Shown: positions 16,482 to 25,420 of the stretch, one piece after another
How the letters are laid out: each line of letters begins with the position of its first letter
Numbering within the stretch: the first letter of the stretch is position 1
Origin: an uncultured Porphyromonadaceae bacterium
Lineage (GTDB): Bacteria; Bacteroidota; Bacteroidia; Bacteroidales; Muribaculaceae
Assembly: GCA_947177685.1 (NCBI GenBank)
Contig: CAMWVE010000004.1
Span: forward strand, 48,099 to 112,098
Direction of reading: 5' to 3'
Length of the DNA stretch: 64,000 nucleotides
Notes under the pieces: model-generated
What the model was told of the DNA's origin: nothing
The model's database searches: none
The model's input: only the letters and a program-made list of their open reading frames with translations
Translations under genes and position numbers: made by a program

Positions 16482-17269
16482 TTCAGGAGAAAAACAAAGT
16501 AGTGATTCTTGGCTCGGGAAATGTAGCCACATTCATGGCTACGGCTCTTGAAAGTCACGTCAATGTATCCCAGATCTACTCCCCTAACTTCAGTCATGCG
16601 AAAAAACTCGCCGACAAGGTCAGAGGTGCTGAACCCGTTTCTGATTTGTCGGACCTTGACACCACAGCACATTATTATATAGTGTCAGTCAAGGATGACG
16701 CCATAGCTGAGATTGCCGACAAAGCACCCCGTACAGGCACCGACTCGATATGGGCGCACACATCAGGTTCCGTTCCTGCCGACGTGTTCCGTTCAACCAG
16801 ACCTAACTACGGTGTCTTTTACCCCTTGCAGACATTCAACGCCGTCAGTACGCCCGGCATCGATGAAGTGCCGATGCTGATTGAAGGGAACAATGAATAC
16901 ACAAACACCGGGCTGACACAGCTCGCAAAGTGCATCAGCGAAAATGTGCGGTTCGCAGACTCAAACCATCGCAAACTGTTTCATCTCGCAGCCGTATTCG
17001 CCTGTAATTTCGCCAATCGAATGTGGGCTATAGCCGATGACATCCTTCAAGCTGAAGGTTATGACCTCTCCATTCTGGAGCCATTGATGAAAAGGACTCT
17101 CGCAAACACCCTCATCGCACCCCCTGCCGAACTGCAGACAGGACCGGCGCGACGTCACGACAACCAAATAATCGAAAACCATCTGGCAAGACTTCCGCAG
17201 GATTATGCCAACATATACCGCACCATTTCAGATAACATCCAAAACGCATATCCCGATGAGCAGAATTGA
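16475..17269 (+). CDS. Rossmann-fold DUF2520 protein
   Basis: A 264-residue protein. The N-terminal Rossmann domain has VVILGSGNVATFMATAL (a GxGNxA dinucleotide-binding loop) and the C-terminal all-helical part (about 135-255) fits DUF2520, a relative of F420/NADP-dependent and ketopantoate-type reductases. FHLAAVFACNFANRMW is the recognisable helix. I choose ATG 16475, which overlaps the nitroreductase stop, over the in-frame ATG at 16451 deep within that gene. Its substrate is not known. It overlaps the next gene by 14 bases, so all three are probably translationally coupled. Confidence 0.82.
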   Translation: MVIQEKNKVVILGSGNVATFMATALESHVNVSQIYSPNFSHAKKLADKVRGAEPVSDLSDLDTTAHYYIVSVKDDAIAEIADKAPRTGTDSIWAHTSGSVPADVFRSTRPNYGVFYPLQTFNAVSTPGIDEVPMLIEGNNEYTNTGLTQLAKCISENVRFADSNHRKLFHLAAVFACNFANRMWAIADDILQAEGYDLSILEPLMKRTLANTLIAPPAELQTGPARRHDNQIIENHLARLPQDYANIYRTISDNIQNAYPDEQN

Positions 17270-17780
17270 TTATCCTCTTGACAAAATACGGGCGATAGCC
17301 TTTGATGTTGACGGCGTACTGTCACCCTCAACCATTCCGCTCGGTGCCGACGGCATTCCCACCCGCATGGTCAACATAAAGGATGGCTATGCGCTACAGC
17401 TCGCCGTAAAGCTTGGCTACAGGATTGTGATAATTACCGGTGCCGATACTCCCAACATAAGGGTCCGATTCAATGCCTTAGGCATCAAAGATATTATATT
17501 AAAAGCCGCCCATAAGCTACCCATATTTCAGCAATGGATGACAACCAACGGGCTGACTCCGGAGGAAGTGGCGTTTGTAGGTGATGACATACCTGACATG
17601 CAGTGTATGCTCCACGCCGGACTATCCGTGGCACCCTCTGATGCGGCAGAAGATATTCTTGACATAGCACGCTACATCTCACCCTGCAAGGGGGGTTACG
17701 GAGTGGCACGCGATTTGCTGGAACAGATCATCAGGGCTAAGGGAGAATGGCTCCATAACGAAAAAGCCTTCGGGTGGTAA
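17256..17780 (+). CDS. KdsC-like HAD phosphatase
   Basis: A 174-residue capless HAD hydrolase. Motif I is IAFDVDGVLSP (near 14-24, nucleophile Asp and DxD), motif II is ITGAD, and motif IV is FVGDDIPDMQCM. This is the size and pattern of 3-deoxy-D-manno-octulosonate 8-phosphate phosphatase, which makes Kdo for lipid A core synthesis; neighbouring glycosyltransferases fit an envelope role. The start is set at 17256 (MSRIDYPL), inside the end of the upstream gene, because the longer frame adds residues from the other gene's coding strand only. Another sugar-phosphate substrate is possible. Confidence 0.82.
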   Translation: MSRIDYPLDKIRAIAFDVDGVLSPSTIPLGADGIPTRMVNIKDGYALQLAVKLGYRIVIITGADTPNIRVRFNALGIKDIILKAAHKLPIFQQWMTTNGLTPEEVAFVGDDIPDMQCMLHAGLSVAPSDAAEDILDIARYISPCKGGYGVARDLLEQIIRAKGEWLHNEKAFGW

Positions 17781-17787
17781 ACATTAA

Positions 17788-18390
17788 ATGCTAAAGATGA
17801 TGTATAAGCCTTTGAGTAATAGAAAAATATATCTGGCAAGCGCTTCACCCCGCCGCCGTCAGCTGCTTGGCGGACTCGACATCGACATCAAGCTCATTCC
17901 ACCGCGCGAGGTCGACGAGTCCTATCCGCCCACTCTGCCGGCGGAGCATGTCGCTGAATATATCTCGCGCAAGAAAGCGGAGGCTTACCTACACGATTTG
18001 GAGCCGCAGTCCGTGATTATCACTGCTGACACGGTGGTGATATGCGACGGAGAGGTTCTCGGGAAACCGCACGGAGGAAAAGAGGGGGCGCGCAATATGC
18101 TGCGACAGCTCTCCGGGAAAGCTCACAAGGTAATCACCGGCGTGACACTGACCACTCCGGAGCAAGGTATGACAAGTTTCTCCACCACCACCATTGTTCA
18201 CTTCAAGCCGTTGACCGAGCAGGAGATTGACTATTATGTAGAGAATTATGACCCGGCTGACAAAGCGGGAGCATACGGAATCCAAGAGTGGATAGGTTAC
18301 ATAGGAGTCCCCCGCATCGAAGGGTGCTTCTACAATGTGATGGGACTGCCGCTGCACGATTTATTCATGATGTTGACAACACTAAACTAA
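17788..18390 (+). CDS. Maf-like nucleoside triphosphate pyrophosphatase
   Basis: A 200-residue Maf/ASP family protein. The first conserved block is IYLASASPRRRQLL (about 14-27), with ADTVV near 73 and DKAGAYGIQEW near 153-163, the last two supplying the catalytic Asp and the substrate-binding loop. The family hydrolyses dTTP, UTP or modified nucleotides to monophosphates and is tied to cell-division arrest in some bacteria. The QEW pattern points to the dTTP/UTP subgroup. It follows the HAD gene by 7 bp. A start at MMYKP, 9 bases later, is also possible. Confidence 0.88.
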   Translation: MLKMMYKPLSNRKIYLASASPRRRQLLGGLDIDIKLIPPREVDESYPPTLPAEHVAEYISRKKAEAYLHDLEPQSVIITADTVVICDGEVLGKPHGGKEGARNMLRQLSGKAHKVITGVTLTTPEQGMTSFSTTTIVHFKPLTEQEIDYYVENYDPADKAGAYGIQEWIGYIGVPRIEGCFYNVMGLPLHDLFMMLTTLN

Positions 18391-18405
18391 CACCTATACA
18401 AACCA

Positions 18406-19881
18406 ATGAAAAAACTGATCTTATCACTCGCTCTCATTCTGGCGGCATGCACAGCGGTTTCCACCGAAAATCCGAAGCGCGAATTTCGCGGAGCATGGAT
18501 GCACACGGTGCATCAGGGACAATATGCCCGCCAGTCAACAGAGCAGAACATGAAATACCTGCGCAACCAGCTCGACTCGCTTCAGGCAGCAGGCGTAAAC
18601 GCCATTGTCTGGCAGGTCCGTCCGTCGGCTGATGCGCTTTACAAATCGAACTTCGAGCCGTGGAGCCGTTTCCTTTCAGGAAAAGCCGGTGTTGCTCCGA
18701 CTCCCGAATGGGACCCCCTGCAATTCATGATTGACGAATGTCACAAACGTGGCATGGAACTCCACGCTTGGCTCAACCCCTACCGTGTGACAACTTCGCC
18801 CGGTGAGGTTCTTCCCAAAAACCACATCTATTACAAGCACCCTGAGCGGTTTGTCGTTTATGACAAGAAAGTCTATTTCGACCCCGGTCTGCCTGAAAAC
18901 CGTGAGTTCATTGAAAACGTTGTCGAAGATATCATAACCCGCTACGATGTCGACGGCATCCACATGGATGACTACTTCTACCCCTACCCTGTCGCAGGAA
19001 AAGATTTCCCTGATGACAAGTCTTATGCAAAATATGGCAAAGGCATGGATCGTGGCGACTGGCGCCGTCAGAATGTCGACCTGCTCATCGAAGGTCTGCA
19101 TAACCTCATAGCTGAAAAGAAACCTTGGGTACGCTTCGGTGTAAGTCCGTTCGGCATCTGGCGTAACAAGAAAACCGACCCCCGCGGTTCCGACACCAAC
19201 GGTCTGCAGAACTACGACGCCCTCTATGCCGACGTATTGCTCTGGACCAAAAACGGTTGGGTTGACTACATGCTCCCGCAGCTCTACTGGGAACTGGAAC
19301 ACAAAGCGGCATCATACCTCGTACTGGTTGACTGGTGGAACAAAAACGCTAACGGTCGCCACATGTACATAGGTCAGGATGTCAACAAAACCATGAAATT
19401 GCCCGACCTGAAACCGTCGACCGAACGCTCGCAGCTCCGCCATAAAGTTGAGCTGACCCGCAAAGGTGAAAATATTCAGGGCAACTGCTGGTGGCCCGGC
19501 TACTCCATCACCCGCAATGTGGGCGGCGTGGCTGACTCGCTGGCTAACGACCTGCAGAGCACCATCGCTCTTCCCCCCACTTATCCGTGGATTTCCGAGG
19601 AGGTTCCCGCAAAAATCAAAGGTGTGAAAATCAAAAACGGCGTGCTTTCATGGACCGCACCTGAGAATCAGGGTAATGTCACTGATGTGAACCGCTTTGT
19701 GATATATCGCTCCGCTGAAAATAATCCTGCCGTAGCTGTCAACGATCCGGCAAACATCGTTGCGATTACCCACGACAAAGAGTTCCGTCTGCCTTCGCAG
19801 AAAGGAGGATACTATTTCGTAACCGCACTTAACCGTGTGAACAACGAGTCTGAGCCTTCAATGGCTGTAAAAAACAAATAA
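18406..19881 (+). CDS. Family 10-like glycoside hydrolase lipoprotein (GHL10/DUF187, DigH-like)
   Basis: A 491-residue lipoprotein: signal MKKLILSLALILAAC with the lipobox cysteine at 15. The GHL10 barrel starts at REFRGAWMHTV (26-36), includes QVRPSADALY, HAWLNPYRV, DGIHMDDYFYPYP (near 182-195) and RFGVSPFGIWRN (near 243). A C-terminal fibronectin-III-like domain (about 400-488) follows. The E. coli relative DigH cleaves denuded peptidoglycan glycan strands; I infer a cell-wall role here, reinforced by a SPOR protein in the same operon. It follows maf by 15 bp. Confidence 0.85.
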   Translation: MKKLILSLALILAACTAVSTENPKREFRGAWMHTVHQGQYARQSTEQNMKYLRNQLDSLQAAGVNAIVWQVRPSADALYKSNFEPWSRFLSGKAGVAPTPEWDPLQFMIDECHKRGMELHAWLNPYRVTTSPGEVLPKNHIYYKHPERFVVYDKKVYFDPGLPENREFIENVVEDIITRYDVDGIHMDDYFYPYPVAGKDFPDDKSYAKYGKGMDRGDWRRQNVDLLIEGLHNLIAEKKPWVRFGVSPFGIWRNKKTDPRGSDTNGLQNYDALYADVLLWTKNGWVDYMLPQLYWELEHKAASYLVLVDWWNKNANGRHMYIGQDVNKTMKLPDLKPSTERSQLRHKVELTRKGENIQGNCWWPGYSITRNVGGVADSLANDLQSTIALPPTYPWISEEVPAKIKGVKIKNGVLSWTAPENQGNVTDVNRFVIYRSAENNPAVAVNDPANIVAITHDKEFRLPSQKGGYYFVTALNRVNNESEPSMAVKNK

Positions 19882-19890
19882 ACTGAGATT

Positions 19891-20841
19891 ATGAAAATGA
19901 CATCTGTAATAGTGCCCGTCTTTAACGCACAAGACTATCTGGAGGAAGCCATCGACAGCATCCTTAATCAAACCGTACCTGACCTTGAGCTGATTCTTGT
20001 GAACGACGGCTCTACAGATGACTCATTGAAAATATGCCGCGACGCCGCTGAAAAAGATGACCGTGTGGTGGTCATCTCAACCCCTAACAAAGGCGTGTCG
20101 GCAGCAAGAAATGCCGGTCTCGACATCTGCAAGGGTGACACCATCACCTTTGTGGATGCCGACGACATGCTGCACCCCAGTTTCCTTGAACGTTTGTTAC
20201 CCTATTGCACCGAGGAAAACTCGATAGCTGCCGGATGGATGACCGAGGACCTGAACATTTTTGAACGGTTTAAACCGAAAAAGTCCAAAGTCACCACTCT
20301 GTTGGGTATCGACGCTGCTGAGCAATCACTCTACCAGACTCGCATCCTCAATTCCCCTTGGGGCAAAATCTATCGTCGCGAGCTGTTCTTTGACCCCCCG
20401 TTGCGATTCAAGGAGGGAATACGTTTCGAGGACCTCGACATAACAACGCCGCTGTTGTGCCGCACAAATAAGATCAACATTGTTCCGGAACCGCTTTATT
20501 TCTACCGCTATAATCCGGAAGGATTCATGAACAGCAACACTGACCAACGTGCTGACTGCCTCAAAGTTACCGAGGGGATTATAGAATGGGTTAAGGAAAA
20601 TAAGCCGCAACTGATCCCTGCTGCCATGAGCCGCCATGTCAGCGCCACCTTCCATGTGTTCAACTGGGTTGTAAAAGAGCGCCCTGACCTTATGCCGTTG
20701 GCTGACAAGTGCTATGAAACCCTCCTTGTCAACAGAAGAGCCATCCTTAAGGACTCCAAAGTACGCTGGCAAAACAAAGCAGGAATGATGATCACATTCG
20801 GAGGAAAAAAATTCCTTGTTCGCGTCTGCCGATTCTTATGA
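19891..20841 (+). CDS. Glycosyltransferase family 2
   Basis: A 316-residue GT-A enzyme. SVIVPVFNAQDYLEEAIDSI (5-24) and ELILVNDGSTDDS are the nucleotide-sugar binding start, and FVDADDM (near 85-91) carries the DXD metal site. No transmembrane helix is obvious, so it should work on the cytoplasmic face. It probably adds a sugar to a surface polysaccharide or LPS; donor and acceptor are unknown. It is 9 bp after the GHL10 gene and overlaps the next glycosyltransferase by 4 bp (ATGA). Confidence 0.88.
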   Translation: MKMTSVIVPVFNAQDYLEEAIDSILNQTVPDLELILVNDGSTDDSLKICRDAAEKDDRVVVISTPNKGVSAARNAGLDICKGDTITFVDADDMLHPSFLERLLPYCTEENSIAAGWMTEDLNIFERFKPKKSKVTTLLGIDAAEQSLYQTRILNSPWGKIYRRELFFDPPLRFKEGIRFEDLDITTPLLCRTNKINIVPEPLYFYRYNPEGFMNSNTDQRADCLKVTEGIIEWVKENKPQLIPAAMSRHVSATFHVFNWVVKERPDLMPLADKCYETLLVNRRAILKDSKVRWQNKAGMMITFGGKKFLVRVCRFL

Positions 20842-21650
20842 TAAACGTATCACTGGTGACATATTACACTACCCGTAAAGAGCTGGAACAGTGCCTTGCA
20901 TCGCTCCGGTCACCGCTGATACATCAAATTTTTCTTGTTGACAACTCATCGTCGCCTGACATTGAGGAGTTCTGCAAAAGCTATCCCTCGGTTGAATATA
21001 TCCCCAACAAAAACACCGGCTACGGATCGGCTCACAACATAGCCATTCGCAAAAGTCTTGAGCAGGGTCAGCCCTATCATCTAATTCTCAACACCGACGT
21101 TTTCTTCAACCCCGACATTCTACAGGATATAACCCGATACATGGACAGCCACCCCGATGTGGGGCAATTGCAGCCACGGATGCTCAACCCCGACGGTTCT
21201 TTGCAGTACACCGTGCGCATGCTGCCCTCTCCACCCGACGTATTTGCCCGCCGGTTCCTGCCGCAGTCATTGGTCAGAAAACGCACTGACCGCTATATAC
21301 TGACCGACATGGACCACACGGTCATTCAAAACGTGCCGTTCCATCAGGGTTCGTTCATGCTTATTCGCTCCGATGTACTCCGCGAAGTAGGCATGTTCGA
21401 CGAGCGTTTTTTCCTTTATACGGAAGATATTGACCTTACACGCCGAATCCACGCCCGATATAAAACCATCTACTACCCGATGGTATCTGCCGTTCACAAC
21501 CATCGGCGCGAATCCTACAAGAGTTTCCGACTGATGCTCGTTCACTCCTTCAACATGATTCGCTATTTCAACAAATGGGGTTGGTTCCATGACCCGCAAC
21601 GCACCGAGTGGAACCGGCGCCTTGACGAGATGATTTCAGAAAAAGAATGA
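20838..21650 (+). CDS. Glycosyltransferase family 2 (rhamnosyltransferase-like)
   Basis: A 270-residue GT2 protein. It begins MINVSLVTYYTTRKELEQCL, has LVDNSSSPD, YGSAHNIAIRK and LNTDVFFNPDIL (near 87-98, the DXD-equivalent TDV), then GSFMLIRSDVLREVGMFDERFFLYTEDIDLTRR (near 170-202), a block shared by rhamnosyltransferases and related enzymes. Last gene of the eight-gene operon; its stop codon lies inside the left arm of a strong terminator. The acceptor is unknown. Confidence 0.87.
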   Translation: MINVSLVTYYTTRKELEQCLASLRSPLIHQIFLVDNSSSPDIEEFCKSYPSVEYIPNKNTGYGSAHNIAIRKSLEQGQPYHLILNTDVFFNPDILQDITRYMDSHPDVGQLQPRMLNPDGSLQYTVRMLPSPPDVFARRFLPQSLVRKRTDRYILTDMDHTVIQNVPFHQGSFMLIRSDVLREVGMFDERFFLYTEDIDLTRRIHARYKTIYYPMVSAVHNHRRESYKSFRLMLVHSFNMIRYFNKWGWFHDPQRTEWNRRLDEMISEKE

Positions 21651-21678
21651 ATCACCATAAATAGTGATCCATTCTTTT
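21645..21678. terminator. Bidirectional intrinsic terminator between the glycosyltransferase operon and nhaA
   Basis: GAATGAATCAC (21645-21655) pairs with GTGATCCATTC (21664-21674) with 10 of 11 positions matched and an 8-base loop. TTTT follows on the plus strand; on the minus strand the stem is followed by TTTTT. The left arm includes the stop codon of the last glycosyltransferase. It serves both convergent transcripts. Confidence 0.75.
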
Positions 21679-21698
21679 ACAATTTGATTATTCATTTT

Positions 21699-23114
21699 TC
21701 ACTCGGAGACTTCCTCGTCGCTGCCGTCATGGAAATTGACTCCGGCAGGCGGAAGTGTGCGGTGAAGTGCTATTGATGCCACTATGCCTGAGAGCAACGA
21801 GCCTACCACAATACCGAGTTTGGCATGATTGAGCAGGTCGGCAGCCTCCGGCGAACCGAACGACAGGTTTGAGATGAACAGTGACACCGTGAAACCCACA
21901 CCGCCAAGAACTGCTATCGAGCCGAGCATCTTCCAGTTGGAATTGTCGGGCATAGGAGCAAGACCGAATTTCACGGCAAGCCATGAGAAACCTAAGATGC
22001 CGGCGAACTTGCCTATGAACAGACCCACGATAATGGCGAGGCTCACGCCTTCTACTATGGTTGCGGGGTTCATGTCAAGCAGGAATATTCCGGCGTTGGC
22101 AAACGCGAATAGCGGTATGATGAAATAATTGACAACCGGATGGAGCGTATCTTCCAAATCCTGAAGCGGCGATATAACTTTATCTGACGCCGACTCCACT
22201 TCTTTGAGCCAGTCCATCTGATCTTTGTTAAGAATAGTTCGTTTTGAGAGCAGTTCATCATCCTCGGCATTGAAATGCGAGATGGCGCTTCGGATTGCCT
22301 TTACATATTTCTTTGGTGCATAGACCGGTGTTGCAGGAATGGCGAATGCCACGAGCACGCCCGCAATGGTGGGATGTATGCCCGAATTGAGAAACAGAAA
22401 CCATACCACACCGCCCACAATGAAATAAAATGCCTTGCTCTGAATCTGAAGATGACCGCCGAAGAAAAGCACCACAAGCAATATCAGACCGTAGAGAATG
22501 AACATATAGTCAATGTGTGACGAGTAGAATGCTGCAATCATTATGATGCCGCCGATGTCATCAACCACAGCCAGTGTAGTCAGGAAAATCTTCAGGGAAA
22601 GAGGAACGCGTGACCCGAGCAACGCCAGAATACCCAGCGAAAACGCAATGTCGGTCGACATGGGTATGGCAAATCCGTTGGAGTAGTCCGTGCCGTGAGA
22701 AAGTATCAGATACAGCACCGCCGGCAAAATCATGCCGCCGATGGCTGCGATAATCGGCAGAAGCGCTTTCCGCAGCGATGATAGCTCGCCCACAAGCACC
22801 TCACGCTTTATTTCAAGACCTATTGAGAAAAAGAACACCGCCATCAGAGCGTCATTGATGAACTCAATCAGAGTCATTGGGCGACCGCCGTGCGAGAACA
22901 GGTTGAAACTGCCAAGCTGCAGGTGGATATTCTGGTTCCAGAAGTCGAAATAATATTGATTGATGGCACTGATATTTGCCACCACTAACGCGAGCACCGT
23001 TGCGAGAATCAGCACATTACCGCCCGACGCATGGCGTTTCAGCGACTGGCGTGCGGCATAAAACACCCTGTGGGGTTTTCTCTCCTCATCATCTTTGACA
23101 ATAGCTTTTCCCAT
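21699..23114 (-). CDS. nhaA: Na+/H+ antiporter NhaA
   Basis: A 471-residue polytopic membrane protein exchanging sodium for protons. The functional core is readable: MSTDIAFSLGILALLGSRVP (near 151-170) and the catalytic LAVVDDIGG pair of Asp (near 180-186), plus FFSIGLEIKREVLVGELSS and FANAGIFLL. It exceeds the roughly 390 residues of E. coli NhaA because of a charged 40-residue N-terminal tail and a hydrophilic insert (about 280-320, AEDDELLSKRTILNKDQMDWLKEVESASDK) between the halves. It is monocistronic and divergent from the GH97 gene. Confidence 0.95.
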   Translation of the reverse strand: MGKAIVKDDEERKPHRVFYAARQSLKRHASGGNVLILATVLALVVANISAINQYYFDFWNQNIHLQLGSFNLFSHGGRPMTLIEFINDALMAVFFFSIGLEIKREVLVGELSSLRKALLPIIAAIGGMILPAVLYLILSHGTDYSNGFAIPMSTDIAFSLGILALLGSRVPLSLKIFLTTLAVVDDIGGIIMIAAFYSSHIDYMFILYGLILLVVLFFGGHLQIQSKAFYFIVGGVVWFLFLNSGIHPTIAGVLVAFAIPATPVYAPKKYVKAIRSAISHFNAEDDELLSKRTILNKDQMDWLKEVESASDKVISPLQDLEDTLHPVVNYFIIPLFAFANAGIFLLDMNPATIVEGVSLAIIVGLFIGKFAGILGFSWLAVKFGLAPMPDNSNWKMLGSIAVLGGVGFTVSLFISNLSFGSPEAADLLNHAKLGIVVGSLLSGIVASIALHRTLPPAGVNFHDGSDEEVSE

Positions 23115-23194
23115 AATTTCTCATTTTTATAAATAGTTGTTGCGGATGTTAATCATTTCTAATATAACGCCTGCGGGTAAAAAAAGTTTCACCC

Positions 23195-23225
23195 TTTGCC
23201 GACTCCTGAATAATTTGTATCTTTG
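23195..23225 (+). promoter_or_regulatory. Bacteroidetes-type promoter of the GH97 gene
   Basis: TTTG (23195-23198), 19-base spacer, TATCTTTG (23218-23225), a full consensus match. Transcription would start near 23229, leaving a leader of about 40 bases before ATG 23268. The in-frame ATG at 23223 lies in the promoter itself. Confidence 0.75.
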
Positions 23226-23267
23226 CAAAAGAATCATACTTATATCCATCACCACCTTTTGATTAAC

Positions 23268-25364
23268 ATGAAAAAACTTCTAACACTCGCACTGCTTGCG
23301 GCTGCTATTGAAATGTCGGCTGTCAGCATCACCTCACCTGACGGTAATCTGCTGCTGAACGTCGATGTCGACCCACAGGGCACACCTGTCTATTCTCTTG
23401 AATATAAGGGCAAACCGGTCATCACCACAAGCAAATTAGGATTGAAATCCAAGGAAACCGATTTCACTGGAGGCTTCAGCATTGTCGCCACAGACACCAC
23501 CACGGTCGACCGCTCGTGGCAACCTGTGTGGGGCGAGTATTCAACCGTGCGCGATCACTTCCGCGAACTTGCCGTAGACCTGAAAGCTGACAATCCTGAC
23601 CGCGCCATGACCATCCGTTTCCGCCTGTTCGATGACGGACTCGGATTCCGCTATGAACTGCCGGTGCAGAGCGGTCCCAATTATCTCACCCTGACTGACG
23701 AAATTACGGAGTTCAAGTACACCGGTGACCACACCCTTTTCTGCATCCCCGGCGACTATGACACCGATGAATATCTCTGGTCCGAGACCACTTTCTCAGG
23801 TCTGGAGGATGCGCTCAAAGGATATCACCGCCATTCCGAGGCACAGCGTGTCGACGGGCTGACCATTCAGACACCTATGCTCATAAAGACCACTGACGGC
23901 GTTTATGTCAATCAACATGAAGCTGCACTCGACGGCTATCCTGCCATGCTGCTCGATGTGGATCCGCAGTCCTATACGATGAAGTCGCATCCGGTGCCTG
24001 ACCGGCTCGGCGTAAGAGCATACCTCCAGATGCCTTTCAACACCCCGTGGCGCACGCTGATTGTCAGTGACGACGCTCGCGATATTCTTGCCTCGCAACT
24101 TGTGCTGAACCTCAATGAACCATGTAAAATTGAGGATACATCATGGATTAAGCCCATGAAATTTATGGGTGTGTGGTGGGAGATGTTCACCGGTAACCAA
24201 AAAACGTGGGCTTACTCCGACTACAATCTGGCGAAACCGGGAGTGACGGACTACACTAAACTGACGCCTAACGGCCGTCATCCTGCCAACACCGCAAACG
24301 TGAAGCGTTACATCGATTTCGCTGCCAAGCACGGCATCGACGGAGTGCTCGTGGAGGGTTGGAACGAAGGCTGGGAGGACTGGGCAAGTTTCCGCAAAAA
24401 CCGCCAGTTCCTTTTTGACAAACCTTATCCCGACTTTGATCTTCCCGCTCTGCGTGACTATGCCAAGGAGAAAGGTGTCAAACTGATCATGCACCATGAG
24501 ACTGCTGCCAATGCCGCAGACTATGAGCTGCAGCTCGACCGTGCGTTCCGGTTCATGAAGGATAATAACTACGATGCCGTGAAAACCGGCTATGTCGGAG
24601 CCATCATACCCCGTTCCGAGCATCACACCTCGCAATGGATGGTTGACCACGCACGCCATGTCATTGAACGTGCAGCCGAATATCAGATTATGGTTGACAG
24701 CCATGAGGCACCACGCCCCACCGGACTCTGCCGCACCTATCCCAACTGGCTCGCACAGGAGTCAGCCCGTGGCGGTGAGTTTGAGTCGATGGGCGGCAAT
24801 CCCCCTTCGCACACCTGCATACTGCCGTTCACACGCCTGAAAGGAGGACCTATGGACTACACTCCCGGTCTGTTTGAAACAAAGATGAGCTACTACGGCG
24901 AGGGTAAGGACTCGCAGGCAGGAACCACACTGGCGCGTCAATTGGCACTCTACATGACCATGCCGTCACCGTTGCAGATGGCATGTGACCTGCCGGAGAA
25001 CTACGAACGCTTCCCCGATGCATTCCAATTCATCAAGGATGTTCCCGTGGACTGGTCTGACTCACGCTATCTCGAAGCAGAGCCGAACCGCTACATAACC
25101 GTTGCCCGCAAGGACAAAAACTCTGACGACTGGTATGTGGGCGCCATCACTGACGATAAGCCGCGCGTGGCAGAGATCGACCTCGGGTTCCTCCCCGAAG
25201 GGGAATATGAAGCGACAATCTATGAAGATGCTCCTGATGCACATTGGAAAGATAATCCGCAGGCTTACCGCATCCGTACCGTCAAGGTTCATCCCGGACA
25301 GAAACTGAGCCAGAAACTCGCTCCCGGCGGTGGTGCAGCAATACAGATTAAGAAAATCCGCTAA
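23268..25364 (+). CDS. Glycoside hydrolase family 97, SusB-type alpha-glucosidase
   Basis: A 698-residue exported enzyme (signal MKKLLTLALLAAAIEMSA). An N-terminal beta-sandwich (about 20-270) leads to the catalytic barrel: GVLVEGWNEGWEDW, LIMHHETAA (Glu near 412), VKTGYVGAIIPRSEHHTSQWM, DSHEAPRPTGLCRTYPN (Glu near 480) and RGGEFESMGG (Glu near 503). These match the calcium-binding and acid/base glutamates of Bacteroides SusB, the inverting branch, which releases glucose from starch oligosaccharides; in the retaining branch an Asp nucleophile is used. No SusC/SusD pair is adjacent. It ends at a strong hairpin. Confidence 0.93.
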   Translation: MKKLLTLALLAAAIEMSAVSITSPDGNLLLNVDVDPQGTPVYSLEYKGKPVITTSKLGLKSKETDFTGGFSIVATDTTTVDRSWQPVWGEYSTVRDHFRELAVDLKADNPDRAMTIRFRLFDDGLGFRYELPVQSGPNYLTLTDEITEFKYTGDHTLFCIPGDYDTDEYLWSETTFSGLEDALKGYHRHSEAQRVDGLTIQTPMLIKTTDGVYVNQHEAALDGYPAMLLDVDPQSYTMKSHPVPDRLGVRAYLQMPFNTPWRTLIVSDDARDILASQLVLNLNEPCKIEDTSWIKPMKFMGVWWEMFTGNQKTWAYSDYNLAKPGVTDYTKLTPNGRHPANTANVKRYIDFAAKHGIDGVLVEGWNEGWEDWASFRKNRQFLFDKPYPDFDLPALRDYAKEKGVKLIMHHETAANAADYELQLDRAFRFMKDNNYDAVKTGYVGAIIPRSEHHTSQWMVDHARHVIERAAEYQIMVDSHEAPRPTGLCRTYPNWLAQESARGGEFESMGGNPPSHTCILPFTRLKGGPMDYTPGLFETKMSYYGEGKDSQAGTTLARQLALYMTMPSPLQMACDLPENYERFPDAFQFIKDVPVDWSDSRYLEAEPNRYITVARKDKNSDDWYVGAITDDKPRVAEIDLGFLPEGEYEATIYEDAPDAHWKDNPQAYRIRTVKVHPGQKLSQKLAPGGGAAIQIKKIR

Positions 25365-25368
25365 CAAC

Positions 25369-25415
25369 TCAGACCCCGTTCCCCAACGTTAACAAACATG
25401 GAGAATGGGGTCTGA
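25369..25415. terminator. Bidirectional terminator hairpin between GH97 and the pseudouridine synthase
   Basis: TCAGACCCCGTTC (25369-25381) and GAATGGGGTCTGA (25403-25415) pair over 13 positions with one G-U, loop 21 bases. It fills the whole gap between two convergent stop codons (25364 and 25421). T-runs are short, so efficiency on either strand is uncertain. Confidence 0.62.
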
Positions 25416-25420
25416 ACGTA

